From contig NZ_CP095050.1 in assembly GCF_022921075.1 (NCBI RefSeq), positions 4,960,001 to 5,024,000 on the forward strand: a DNA stretch of 64,000 nucleotides. The letters are read 5' to 3'. Shown here in pieces: positions 17,052 to 26,032 of this stretch; the first letter of the stretch is position 1; each line of letters starts with the position of its first letter. The stretch comes from Hymenobacter sp. 5317J-9. Its GTDB lineage: Bacteria > Bacteroidota > Bacteroidia > Cytophagales > Hymenobacteraceae. The notes under the pieces were generated by a model. The model had not been told where the DNA came from. It saw only the letters and a list, made by a program, of their open reading frames with translations, and did not search any database. The translations under genes were made by a program, and so were the position numbers.

Positions 17052-18055
17052 CTACGCCGACAGCAATTCCTTGTCCGGCACGCTCTGGTCTTTGAGGGTG
17101 GCGGTGCCGCGCTCCTTGCGCGTGATGCGCGAGTAGAGGCTGATTTCCTGGTCGAACAGGAAGCGGAAAAACAGTTTGGTGTAGCTGGTATGGGCCAGCA
17201 GCGGCTCGTAGAACTCGGGGCCAGGGCCTTGATTTTGGGCAGGTTATTCCACGGAATGCTGGGCATGTCGTGGTGCTCGTTGTGAAAGCCCACGTTGAGG
17301 TTGATGCCGTTGAGGCGGCCGTAGTAGGAGTAGGTTTCCTGCTCGGGGCTGAGGGTGAGGTAGTGCTCCTGAATCCAGCGGGCGCCCAGCGGGTGCAGGC
17401 CGACGGAAAACCAGAAGCTGAGGAACAGGTAGAGCAGCGCCGTCCAGCCGAAGAAGTACACAACGGCCGCATCGAAGGCCACCTGGGCCACGATGTTGGC
17501 CGCCACGTACTTGTCGATGGTAGCCACCTCGCGGCAGCGCGCCGTGCGAATGACCTGAAACAACGGAAAGAAAAACAGCCAGATGGCCTTGCCGATGCTG
17601 TAGTTGTGAATCAGCTTGGCCTCGTACCAGTCGGGCAGGTCGGCATCCAGCTCGTGCACGCCCTGAAACACGTGGTGCTTGATGTGGAAATTCTTGAAGC
17701 TGATGGCCGTGGGAAATACCGACGGAAAATTGGCCAGAATGCCGGTGGCCACGTTCTTCCACAGCCTCCTGAACACTAGGTTGTGCGCCGCTTCGTGAAT
17801 GACCACAAACAGCGTGTGCGAGAAAAACGCGCCCACTAGGTAAGCCACCGGAATGGTCCAGTACCAGGCCTTGTCGCGCAGAAACCAGGCCAGCGCCACC
17901 TGGGCCAGCACGCAGCCCAGCCCGATGAGGAAGGTGGTGGGGTTGCGCGTCATCAGCTGCTTCACCTCGGGGTGGGCCTTGATGATTTGGCGGGTGCGCA
18001 CGCGGTGCGGCTCGGTGGCCGTGGCCACGGTGAAGGCGGTAGGTGCTGGGGCCAT
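17052..18055 (-). pseudogene. frameshifted fatty acid desaturase, sphingolipid delta-4 desaturase (DES1)-like
   Basis: The first 280 residues are a membrane fatty-acid desaturase with three His boxes: HEAAH (87-91), HIKHH (124-128) and HNEHH (258-262, in GFHNEHHDMPSIPWNNLPKIKAL). This arrangement is typical of sphingolipid C4 desaturases. After LPKIKALAP the frame shifts. Adding one base at the GGGG run, plus 17217-17220, restores PEFYEPLLAHTSYTKLFFRF and a normal C-terminus ending at the stop 17052-17054, for a total of 334 aa. Either the gene has lost its last 55 residues or the run was miscalled. Known desaturases keep all catalytic His residues upstream of this point, so a shifted protein might still fold. 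Confidence 0.82.
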
Positions 18056-18111
18056 ACGAAAAGAACTGAAATACAGGCGTGCTGGAATGCCACTGCGCCC
18101 GGGCTTTCAGA

Positions 18112-18119
18112 CAAAAATA
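18112..18119 (-). promoter_or_regulatory. putative -7 element TATTTTTG for the desaturase gene
   Basis: Minus-strand TATTTTTG matches TAnnTTTG, 56 bp upstream of the desaturase ATG and between it and the next minus-strand gene. Confidence 0.45.
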
Positions 18120-18157
18120 CGGCAAATAGGTTCTGGTTTCCAGCTCGCGGCCGGGCG

Positions 18158-18556
18158 CTACATCTGCCGCAGCCAGGCTTTGGCCGTTTCGAGGTCGTCG
18201 AAGGTGGCAACGACCGGGTTGCCTTCGGTGAACTGCAGGGTGAGGTCGGTGGAGAGGCGACTGTAGAGGTTGGGCGAATACACCCAGGCAAAGTATTGCA
18301 GGCCGGCTTCGGTCATGGCCGGAAACCACACCTTGCCGCCCCACTCGGCGGCCTCGCTCCACATGCTGGTCACGCGGGTGTTGTCGTTCAGCACCTTACG
18401 GCAGCGCTGCTGGCGCAGCAGGCGCAGCATGTCGAGGGCGCCGCGCTGCACGCTGGCCAGGTCCTGGTCGCCGTGCCAGTCGGCCAGCAGCCACTCATGC
18501 AAATGGTCGTAGGAAATGGTGATATGGGATTCTTCGAGTAACGTTTGCAAAGACAT
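18158..18556 (-). CDS. hypothetical protein, possibly STAS/SpoIIAA-like
   Basis: A 132-aa soluble protein. The pattern ISYDHLHEWLLADWHGDQDLASVQRGALDMLRLLRQQRCRKVLNDNTRV, then AGLQYFAWVYSPNLYSRLS and a final ATFDDLETAKAWLRQM, is the layout of small STAS/SEC14-like proteins frequent in Hymenobacter. These report conditions by unknown means. No catalytic residue can be named. It lies upstream of the desaturase on the same strand, 102 bp away, with a promoter-like box between them. Confidence 0.7.
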   Translation of the reverse strand: MSLQTLLEESHITISYDHLHEWLLADWHGDQDLASVQRGALDMLRLLRQQRCRKVLNDNTRVTSMWSEAAEWGGKVWFPAMTEAGLQYFAWVYSPNLYSRLSTDLTLQFTEGNPVVATFDDLETAKAWLRQM

Positions 18557-18899
18557 AGCGGAAAGGAAAGGACAGTGGGCCCTGCTACGGTAACTACGTA
18601 GGCAGAGATACAGACCACGGGCAAATTAGTATGCCCGAAGTCGCTCATGCACGCCACAGGGCAGTTGCCGGCCCGAACAAATACTTACCGGGCGCCCGGC
18701 CCGCCCCGACCGGCCCGGGGAGAAACGGCTGCTTTTCAGGCCAAACTTTTCCGGCCCGGTTTAGCTTATGGGCAAGCCGGGCCGCGCCCGATTTCGTATG
18801 CTTTTTTTCGGGGGCGGGCGGCTGTAAGGTTTGGAGCAGGCGAGCGTCTGTCCGACCAGCAGCGCCGCCTCCGCTGTCCCTTCCGTCATCCGTCATTCC
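18557..18899. other. intergenic region, divergent promoters presumed
   Basis: 343 bp between divergent genes. It is GC-rich with many CCGGCCC-type words. A TAATTTG near 18622-18628 on the minus strand is one base short of the -7 consensus. No small gene, RNA or clear repeat was found. Confidence 0.5.
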
Positions 18900-19580
18900 A
18901 TGAAAAACCGCGTGAAATCCCTGATTAGTCTGAGCTTGCTTTCGTTCCTGTTTGCCTGCGGCTCGCAGCCCGCCGCCGAAGCCCAGGGCCAACGCCCGCC
19001 GCGCTCTACGGCCGGCTATGCGCCCGCCAACCTCACGGGCCTGGCCGTGGCCACCTTTGCTGGCGGCTGTTTTTGGGCCCAGGAAGAGGCTTTTGAAGAG
19101 ATAAAAGGCGTGAAGCAGGTGGTGAGCGGCTACGCCGGCGGCACCAAGGCCAACCCCACCTACGAGGAAGTGGCCGACAAAACCACCGGCCACACCGAAA
19201 CCGTGCAGATTTACTACGACCCCAAGGTGGTGAGCTACCAGAAACTGGCCGACATTTTCTTCACCGCCTCGCACGACCCCACCCAGCTCAATCGCCAGGG
19301 CCCCGACGCCGGGCCGGAGTACCGCTCGGCCGCTTTCTACCGCACGCCCGAGGAGAAGAAAACCCTCGAAGCCACCATTGCCCGCGTCAACGCCTCGAAG
19401 CAGTACGGCAGCAAAATCGTGACCGAAGTGGTGCCCTTCCAGAAGTTCTGGCCCGCCGAGGCCTATCACCAGGGCTACTATCGCCTGCACCCCGAGAACC
19501 CCTACATCGAGCACGTGTCGGCGGCCAAGGTGGAGCACGTGCAGAAAGCTTTTCCGCAAGACCTGAAAAACCCGCTGTAG
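18900..19580 (+). CDS. msrA: peptide-methionine (S)-S-oxide reductase MsrA, lipoprotein form
   Basis: A 226-aa envelope-directed MsrA. The ATG at 18900 gives a lipoprotein signal (ISLSLLSFLFACGS, Cys near residue 20). The catalytic motif GGCFWAQEEAFEEIKGV follows, then VVSGYAGGTKANPTYEEV, GHTETVQIYYDP, HDPTQLNRQGPDAGPEYRSAAFY and WPAEAYHQGYY, all standard. It reduces methionine-S-sulfoxide in proteins through the Cys of GCFW. The signal places repair on the periplasmic side. It is followed by a strong terminator. Confidence 0.95.
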   Translation: MKNRVKSLISLSLLSFLFACGSQPAAEAQGQRPPRSTAGYAPANLTGLAVATFAGGCFWAQEEAFEEIKGVKQVVSGYAGGTKANPTYEEVADKTTGHTETVQIYYDPKVVSYQKLADIFFTASHDPTQLNRQGPDAGPEYRSAAFYRTPEEKKTLEATIARVNASKQYGSKIVTEVVPFQKFWPAEAYHQGYYRLHPENPYIEHVSAAKVEHVQKAFPQDLKNPL

Positions 19581-19604
19581 GGTTTCGGCGTTACTCGCTG
19601 CTAC

Positions 19605-19634
19605 CGGCCCCGGCCCTTTGGGCGGGGCCTTTTT
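19605..19634 (+). terminator. intrinsic terminator after msrA
   Basis: GGCCCCGgcCC / GGGCGGGGCC hairpin with a TTT loop region and a TTTTT tract. Confidence 0.8.
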
Positions 19635-19664
19635 GCGCCCGCCCGCCCTACGCCCGCGCTCACC

Positions 19665-19672
19665 TATCTTTG
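19665..19672 (+). promoter_or_regulatory. putative -7 element TATCTTTG for the PAS kinase gene
   Basis: TATCTTTG matches TAnnTTTG, 16 bp before the ATG at 19689. It supports that start over the downstream ATG at 19722. Confidence 0.55.
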
Positions 19673-19688
19673 GAAACAGAAGCGGCGC

Positions 19689-22600
19689 ATGATGGGCTGC
19701 TTGCTGCCGTGTTTGCCCGCTATGCCCGCCCCTGCCGTTCGGCCTGCCCTCGATTTTGAGCTGCTGTTTGAGATGCTGCCCGCGCCCCACGCGGTGCTGG
19801 CCCCCGACGGCACCGTGCTGGGCCTGAACGCGGCCATGACCACCCTGCTGGGCGCCGAAGAAGGAGCCTTGGTGGGACAGCCCCTGCCCACGCTGTGCGC
19901 GGCGGCCCAAGCCACCGGTGCCGTGCTGGCCGGTGAAGCCGCCTGGGCGGCCGCCCTGCCGGTGGTGCGGGCCGGCACTCCGCAGGTGCTGGTGCCGGCG
20001 CTGGCCACCGCCTCGGCGCACGTGCCCGGCGACTATTGGGAAGCCACCCTGCAGCCCGTGCCGCTGGGCAACCCGCGCTACCTGCTGGTGCGCCTGCTGA
20101 ACGTGACCGACCGCCTGCGCAGCCAGCGCGCCGCCGAGCAGGAACACGAGCAGTTCCGCTTTCTGGCCGAAAACCTGCCGCAGCTGGTGTGGGCCACCTC
20201 GCCCACCGGCGAGCCGGAATTTCACAACCAGCGCTTCATCGACTACGTGGGGTACGACACCGCGCTCCTTGACGCACCCGCCCGCGCCAAGCTGTGGAGC
20301 GAAATCATGCACCCCGACGACCTGCCCGGCATGTACGCCCGCTGGAACGAAGCCCTGGGCTCGGGCCAGCCCTTCGAAATGGAGTTTCGTATGCGCGGGA
20401 CCAACGGCGCCTACCGCTGGTTTTTGTCGCACGTGATGGCGCAGCACGACGAAGCCGGCCAGGTGCGCCGCTGGTTTGGGGCCTGCACCGACGTGGACGC
20501 CCGCCACCGCGCCCAGCTGCAGTTGGAGGGCCAGCAGCGCCTCATGCAGCGCATTCTGGACCAGCTGCCGCTCACCATCAGCACCATGGAAGGGCCCGAG
20601 CTGGCGTTCAGCTTTCTCTCGGCCCGAGCCCGCGAAACCATGGGCGCGCGCGCCACCGTGGGCCGCGGCGTGGCCGAAAGCCTGCCCGAGCTGGCTACTC
20701 AGGGCTACCTGGACCTGCTGAACCGGGTGCGCGAAAGCGGCCAGCCGCACTTTGGCACCGAAGAGCGCACCGAGCTGCTGAACCCCGCCACGGGCCAGCT
20801 CGAGGAGCGCTACCACGATTACGGCTACCTGCCCCTGCGCGGCGAAACCGGCAGCGGCGTGCTGGCCTACGGCATCGACGTGACCGAGAAGGTGCTGGCC
20901 CGCCAGCGCAGCGAAGCCCTGCAGGCCGAAGCCCACGCCGCCGACCAGCGCCTGCGCCGCGTGACCGAAAGCCTGCCCTTCATCACCTTCATCAGCGACC
21001 AGGAGGGGCAGGTGCTCTACCTCAGCCCGCAGTGGTATGCCTACACCGGCACCACCGCCGATGACGACCTGGCCAGCGCCTGGCACGCCTGCCTGCACCC
21101 CGACGACCGCCCCCGCGTGCAGACCGCCTACGCCGCCGCCCTGGCCGCGGGCACGCCCTGGCGCTACGAGCTGCGCCTGCGCCGGCACGACGGCCACTAC
21201 CGCTGGTTTGTGAGCCAGGGTGTGCCCGAGCCCGTGGAAGACGCCCGGGCCGCCGGCCGCTCGCGCCAGTGGTTCGGCTCCGACCTCGACATCCACGACC
21301 TGCACGAGACCCAGCACCGCCTCGAGCTCAAGGACCAGCAGCTGAGCCGCATCCTGGAGCAGCTGCCCGCCTACGTGGCCACCCTGGAAGGCCCCGAGCA
21401 CCGCTACTCGTTCTTCAACCCCAGCTACGCCGACCTGGTGGGCCACCGCGCCCGCCTGGGCGAGCCCGTGGCCCAGCTGCTGCCCGAGCTGGCTGCGCAG
21501 GGCCTCGAAGCCATGCTCGACCACGTGTACAAGACCGGCGAAACCCTCATTCGCCCCGAGCTGCCGCTACGCCTGCACAACCCGGACGGCTCCCACCCCG
21601 AGGTGTACATCGACCTCACCTACATTGCCTTGCGCGATGAGCAGGGGGCGGTAAACAGCGTGCTTAACTTCTCGAAAAACGTGACGGTGCGCGTGCGCGC
21701 CCGCCAGCAGGCCGAGCGCCTGGCCGCCGAAATGAGCCGGCGCGACGAGCAGGTGCGCGCCATCACGGCCTCGGTGCCGGTGTTCATTTTCAACTTCGAC
21801 GCCGCGGGGTCCATCACCTACACCAACCCCTACTTCTACGAGTACACCGGCCTGGACCCCGCCGGCCCGCCCGATGACGCCTGGCAGGTGCTACACGACG
21901 ACGACCGCGCCGCCGTGGCCGCCGTGGCCCAGGCCGCCATGGCCCGGGGCGAGGCCTGGCAGGCCACGTTCCGGGTGCGACGCCGCGACGGCGTGCTGCG
22001 CTGGTTTCAAACCAAAGCCCAGCCCTACACCGACGACGCCGGCCAGCCGGCCGGCTTCAGCGCGGCCACCGTGGAAATTCATGAGCTGCAACACCGCACC
22101 GAGGAGCTGACCCGCAGCCGCCTCGAGTTTGCGGCCCTGGCCGACAACATTGCCCAGTTGGCCTGGATGGCCGACCCCACCGGCTACATCGACTGGTACA
22201 ACCGGCAGTGGTACGAGTACACGGGCACCGATTTCGAGTCCATGCAGGGCTGGGGGTGGAAGCTGGTGCACGACCCGGCCCTGGTGGAGGGCATTGCGCA
22301 GCGCTACCAGGCCAGCATAGCGGCCGGCGAGCCTTGGGAAGATACCTTCCCGCTGCGGCGGCACGACGGCGAGTTTCGCTGGTTTTTGAGTCGGGCGCGG
22401 CCCATCCGCGACGCGGCTACCGGCGCGGTGGTGCGCTGGTTTGGCACCAACACCGACGTGACCGAGCTGCGCGCGCTGCAAGACCGCCTCATCGAGAGCG
22501 AAGAGGAATTGCGCATTCAGGCCGAAAGCATTCCGCAGCAGGTGTGGACGGCCCGCCCCGACGGCACCGTGGATTTCTACAACCACCGCACCGCGGCCTA

Positions 22601-23951
22601 CGTGGGCGTGTCGATGGAGAAAAACGGGGCCGCGCACTGGCTGGAGTTTGTGCACCCCGACGACCGCGCCCCCATGCAGGCGCGCTGGGACCAGGCCATC
22701 GCCTCGCAGCGCTACTACGAGGCCGAGTTCCGCCTGCGCCGCTACGACGGGCAGTACCGCTGGTTTCTCGGGCAGGCCCAGGCCCGCCGTGCGCCCGGCG
22801 GCCAGGTGCTGAAGTGGTACGGCACCAACACCGACGTGCACCAGCAGCGCCAGCTGCAGGAGCAGGTGCTGGCCAGCCAGTCGCGTTTCCAGCAGTTGCT
22901 CGAAACCCTGCCCCAGATGGCCTGGACCTCGCGCCCCGACGGCGCCGTGAGCTACTACAACCAGCGCTGGTACGACTTCACGGGCGGCACCTTTGCCGAG
23001 CTGCAGGACTGGGGCTGGGAGCGGTTCATTCACCCCGACGACCTGCCCGGCACGCTGCGCCGCTGGCAGCACAGCCTGCGCACCGGCGAGTCGTTTGAGG
23101 CGGAGCACCGCTGGCGCGACCAGCAGGGTGACTACCGCTGGTTTCTGGCCCGCGCCGAGGCCATTCGCGACAAGTCGGGCACCATTGCCCTGTGGGTGGG
23201 CGCCAACACCGATGTGCACGAGTTCAAGCAGGTGCAGCAGCAGCTGGAGGAGCAAAACGCCCGCCTGCTGCGCACCAACGAGGACCTCGACAACTTCGTG
23301 TACACGGCCTCGCACGACCTCAAGCAGCCCATCAACAACATGGCGGGCATCTTTGAGGAGCTCACGCGCACGGCCTACTTCCGCGACCCCGACGCCATCA
23401 AGCTCATCTCGTATTTTGAGCGGGCCCTGGCGCAGATTTTCAGCACCATCGACGACCTCAGCGCCATTGTGCGCGGGCAGCGCCAGCAGCAGGAAGTGCC
23501 CGCCGAAGCCGTGGCCCTGGCCCCGTTGGTGGCCGAAGTGGTGAACAGCCTGCAGGACCAGGTGACGCAGTCGGGCGCGCGCTTTGAGCTCGATTTCGAC
23601 ACCTGCCCCACCATCACCTTCGTGCGGCCCAACCTGCAAAGCTTGCTCTTCAACCTCATCAGCAACTCGCTGAAGTACGCCGCGCCCGGGCGCCCGCCCG
23701 TCATCCGCCTCAGCTGCACCCCCGACGCGGTGAGCGGCCGCCCCATCCTCACGGTGCAGGACAACGGCCTGGGCATCGACATGGAGCGCTACGGCGCGCA
23801 GCTGTTCCAGCTCTTCCGGCGTTTCCACACCCACGTGGAGGGCACCGGCATGGGGCTGTACCTGGTAAACCGCATCGTGCAAATCCACGGCGGGCGCTTG
23901 GAAGTGAGCAGCGTGGTGGACGAGGGCACTACGTTTACCATGCACTTGTAG
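19689..23951 (+). CDS. sensor histidine kinase with nine PAS domains
   Basis: A 1420-aa soluble hybrid-size sensor with no clear transmembrane helix. I count nine PAS units, starting near residues 20, 153, 283, 421, 545, 683, 812, 938 and 1062, most closed by a PAC-like RWF.G..TD(V/I) motif. Units 3 and 5 are of the (I/T).EGPE...SF variety followed by (V/A)..LPEL; the others have the (L/I)..PDG.(V/I).(F/Y)YN.R(W/F)..Y.G form. The HisKA box TASHDLKQPINN has the phospho-acceptor His near residue 1209, and the HATPase has NLISNSLKYA, DNGLGID and GTGMGLYLV. No receiver domain or adjacent response regulator is seen, so the partner is elsewhere. The ligand is unknown. Confidence 0.92.
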   Translation: MMGCLLPCLPAMPAPAVRPALDFELLFEMLPAPHAVLAPDGTVLGLNAAMTTLLGAEEGALVGQPLPTLCAAAQATGAVLAGEAAWAAALPVVRAGTPQVLVPALATASAHVPGDYWEATLQPVPLGNPRYLLVRLLNVTDRLRSQRAAEQEHEQFRFLAENLPQLVWATSPTGEPEFHNQRFIDYVGYDTALLDAPARAKLWSEIMHPDDLPGMYARWNEALGSGQPFEMEFRMRGTNGAYRWFLSHVMAQHDEAGQVRRWFGACTDVDARHRAQLQLEGQQRLMQRILDQLPLTISTMEGPELAFSFLSARARETMGARATVGRGVAESLPELATQGYLDLLNRVRESGQPHFGTEERTELLNPATGQLEERYHDYGYLPLRGETGSGVLAYGIDVTEKVLARQRSEALQAEAHAADQRLRRVTESLPFITFISDQEGQVLYLSPQWYAYTGTTADDDLASAWHACLHPDDRPRVQTAYAAALAAGTPWRYELRLRRHDGHYRWFVSQGVPEPVEDARAAGRSRQWFGSDLDIHDLHETQHRLELKDQQLSRILEQLPAYVATLEGPEHRYSFFNPSYADLVGHRARLGEPVAQLLPELAAQGLEAMLDHVYKTGETLIRPELPLRLHNPDGSHPEVYIDLTYIALRDEQGAVNSVLNFSKNVTVRVRARQQAERLAAEMSRRDEQVRAITASVPVFIFNFDAAGSITYTNPYFYEYTGLDPAGPPDDAWQVLHDDDRAAVAAVAQAAMARGEAWQATFRVRRRDGVLRWFQTKAQPYTDDAGQPAGFSAATVEIHELQHRTEELTRSRLEFAALADNIAQLAWMADPTGYIDWYNRQWYEYTGTDFESMQGWGWKLVHDPALVEGIAQRYQASIAAGEPWEDTFPLRRHDGEFRWFLSRARPIRDAATGAVVRWFGTNTDVTELRALQDRLIESEEELRIQAESIPQQVWTARPDGTVDFYNHRTAAYVGVSMEKNGAAHWLEFVHPDDRAPMQARWDQAIASQRYYEAEFRLRRYDGQYRWFLGQAQARRAPGGQVLKWYGTNTDVHQQRQLQEQVLASQSRFQQLLETLPQMAWTSRPDGAVSYYNQRWYDFTGGTFAELQDWGWERFIHPDDLPGTLRRWQHSLRTGESFEAEHRWRDQQGDYRWFLARAEAIRDKSGTIALWVGANTDVHEFKQVQQQLEEQNARLLRTNEDLDNFVYTASHDLKQPINNMAGIFEELTRTAYFRDPDAIKLISYFERALAQIFSTIDDLSAIVRGQRQQQEVPAEAVALAPLVAEVVNSLQDQVTQSGARFELDFDTCPTITFVRPNLQSLLFNLISNSLKYAAPGRPPVIRLSCTPDAVSGRPILTVQDNGLGIDMERYGAQLFQLFRRFHTHVEGTGMGLYLVNRIVQIHGGRLEVSSVVDEGTTFTMHL

Positions 23952-23984
23952 GGACGTCGGGTGGGCCGTTCTCGCTTCGCCCGT

Positions 23985-24159
23985 GCGGGCGCCTCACCCC
24001 CTGCCCCTCTCCCCAGGGAGAGGGGAGCTACGGTGGAATGAGCTTGTCTTGATTGCCTACAACCGAAAAGGCCCGACTCATTGCTAAGCCGGGCCTTTGC
24101 TCATGTTTTCGATAGGCTCCCCTCTCCTTGGGGAGAGGGGCCGGGGGTGAGGCGCCCGC
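23985..24159. repeat. inverted repeat of the CTCACCCCC..CTCTCCCC family enclosing a terminator
   Basis: Arms at 23985-24028 and 24116-24159 match over 44 bp with two or three mismatches. Each arm carries a smaller hairpin (CCCCTCTCCcc..GGAGAGGGG). The 87-bp interior carries a separate terminator. It lies between convergent genes. Confidence 0.85.
24067..24098. terminator. bidirectional terminator inside the repeat
   Basis: Stem AAAGGCCCG (24067-24075) with CGGGCCTTT (24090-24098), 14-nt loop. It is located for both the kinase and the T9SS gene. Confidence 0.7.
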
Positions 24160-24211
24160 GCGAACGCCCGATGAACAGGGCCGTTCGGTTTTAGCCAAGC
24201 CCCCGCCTAAA

Positions 24212-25795
24212 TTACGGGGCCTGCACCAGCAGGCGGGCCGTGGCCACGGGGCGGCCGGCGGCCAGCACGCGCACGGCGTAGAGGCCGGGCGCCAGCCCGG
24301 CCGGCAGGGCCACGGCCAGTTCGCCCCCCACGGGTTCGGCGGCCACCGCCGCCACGGCGCGGCCCAGCGCGTCGAGCAGCTGCACCCGCGCGGCCCCGCC
24401 CAGCGGCCGGGCCAGCGCCAGCCGCACCGTGCCCCCCGGCGCGGCCGGCTGCGGGTAGAGCACCACGGCCCCGGCCGGGACCGCGCCTGGGCGAACAGCC
24501 GACACCACGGGCACGAACTGGCTGCGGCAGGGCCGCTCGAAGGAGGCCAGCCACGCCGGCTGGGCCAGCAGCTGGCCGGTCGGGCTGCGCTGCCGGCCCT
24601 GGCCGCTGACCACGATGGTGCTGTCGCCGGGCAGCAGCTGCCAGCTCTGGGGCAGGGCCGCGGTCAGCGCCTGCGAGCAGTAGGTGTCGCGCCGGGTCAG
24701 CCGGCCCTGCGCGCTCAGGTGCAGCACCTCGAACTCGTTGGGCGCCGGGCGCGGCGTGACGGGAAAAGTGAGCACGCGCAGGCTGCCGTCGGCCGCCTCC
24801 TGCACCCCGCCCGTGAATTGCAGCGCGGTGGCGCTGCCCGCCGGCAGGGGCGCTTCAATGAGCGTGCGCCACACCACGCGCAGGGCCGTGTCGAGCCGGG
24901 CCACGAAGCCGTGGGTGCGCGCCCGCCCGCCCAGCGAATCCAGCTGCGCCTGCCCCGACACCACGTAGCCGCTGCCGTTGCGCAGGCGCAGGGCCCCGGC
25001 CGAGGCGAACATCTGCACGAAGGCGGCGCGGCCGAAGGGCTCTATCCACCGCGCCCGCCGGGGCTGGCCGCCCGAGTCGACCTCGAGGGCGTAGAGTTGG
25101 TAATTGACCGAGTCGCGCTGGGCGTCGCCCAGCAGCAGCCAGCCCCGGCGCGGGGCTTCCACGATGCGCCGCAAATAGGCGTAGGCCACGGCGGCGGGAA
25201 ACTGCGCCCCGAGGCGGATGACGGGGTTGAGGTAGTTGCGCTGCCAGCGCAGCACGCCCGCCGTGTCGAGGCACACCAGCGAGAAGTGGTTCGACACCGG
25301 CGTTTGCCCCGTGCCGCTGTTGTCGCCCAAGCCGGCGATGTAGTAGCGCCCGTCGCGCGTGGCCGCATGCTGGCCGGCATGGTCCGTAACAATTGTCGGA
25401 CGTGCCCGCACTCGAAGCGTGTCCCCACTCCCGTTGAGCCAATAATATTCGCCAGTGACCCCGATGCGGTTGCGGGCGGCTGTTCCGCCGTAGGCAAAGA
25501 TGCCGTCGCGCCAAGCCGGGCCCGCTGCAGCCAACGACGGACCACGGGTTCTTTTTTGCCACAACAGCTGCCCGCGCTCGGTGTATTTCGCCCAGTACCC
25601 TCCGCCTGAGCTACCGCCCGAAACAACAATCGCCTTATCGCGAATCAAAAAATTAAAATACTGACTACTGACGTTTAACGAGTTAACGTTGCCAAACAAG
25701 TCCGTACGTTCCCAGTTGCCCGTTCCCTGTCCGTAGAGTTTCAAAGGGCCAGCTACTACCAACAGCCACAGGCCGTACATCCATGCCGTTTTCAT
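24212..25795 (-). CDS. T9SS-sorted secreted protein, function unknown
   Basis: A 527-aa secreted protein. The ATG at 25795 gives the signal MKTAWMYGLWLLVVAGPLKLYG. The middle consists of propeller-like strands reporting values (GGYWAKYTERGQLLWQKR, FSLVCLDTAGVLRWQRN, GFVARLDTALRVVWRTL), similar to PQQ/WD-type repeats. The last 75 residues form a Por (type A) sorting domain: VVLYPQPAAPGGTVRLAL..., VQLLDALGRAV, LAPGLYAVRVLAAGRPVATARLLVQ. It is therefore exported by Sec and then the type IX system. No enzyme motif is seen. Confidence 0.82.
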   Translation of the reverse strand: MKTAWMYGLWLLVVAGPLKLYGQGTGNWERTDLFGNVNSLNVSSQYFNFLIRDKAIVVSGGSSGGGYWAKYTERGQLLWQKRTRGPSLAAAGPAWRDGIFAYGGTAARNRIGVTGEYYWLNGSGDTLRVRARPTIVTDHAGQHAATRDGRYYIAGLGDNSGTGQTPVSNHFSLVCLDTAGVLRWQRNYLNPVIRLGAQFPAAVAYAYLRRIVEAPRRGWLLLGDAQRDSVNYQLYALEVDSGGQPRRARWIEPFGRAAFVQMFASAGALRLRNGSGYVVSGQAQLDSLGGRARTHGFVARLDTALRVVWRTLIEAPLPAGSATALQFTGGVQEAADGSLRVLTFPVTPRPAPNEFEVLHLSAQGRLTRRDTYCSQALTAALPQSWQLLPGDSTIVVSGQGRQRSPTGQLLAQPAWLASFERPCRSQFVPVVSAVRPGAVPAGAVVLYPQPAAPGGTVRLALARPLGGAARVQLLDALGRAVAAVAAEPVGGELAVALPAGLAPGLYAVRVLAAGRPVATARLLVQAP

Positions 25796-26032
25796 GATTA
25801 ATTCGTTTAATGGGTAGCGGAATGTTCCATGTGTGTAAGACGTGGGAAGCTGTCCCGAGATGGCGAACAAAAATCAATCCAGCGTCCTGTGCCCCTGAAG
25901 CAATAAGTGTGGCCAGGCTTTAAAAGCCTTGTTTGCGAAACGGAGCTATTGCGGCGAAAGAATATGGCTGTGAGGGCAAAAAATGACCGCAACCGCGTTA
26001 TTTGCCGCTATCCTACTTCCGCCCTCGTTCCC

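Noticed and set aside
18645-21524. 959-codon minus-strand open frame over msrA and the PAS kinase
   Set aside because: It is antisense to two well-supported genes, with composition typical of high-GC shadow frames (His/Gly/Val/Ala-rich) and no recognisable domain.
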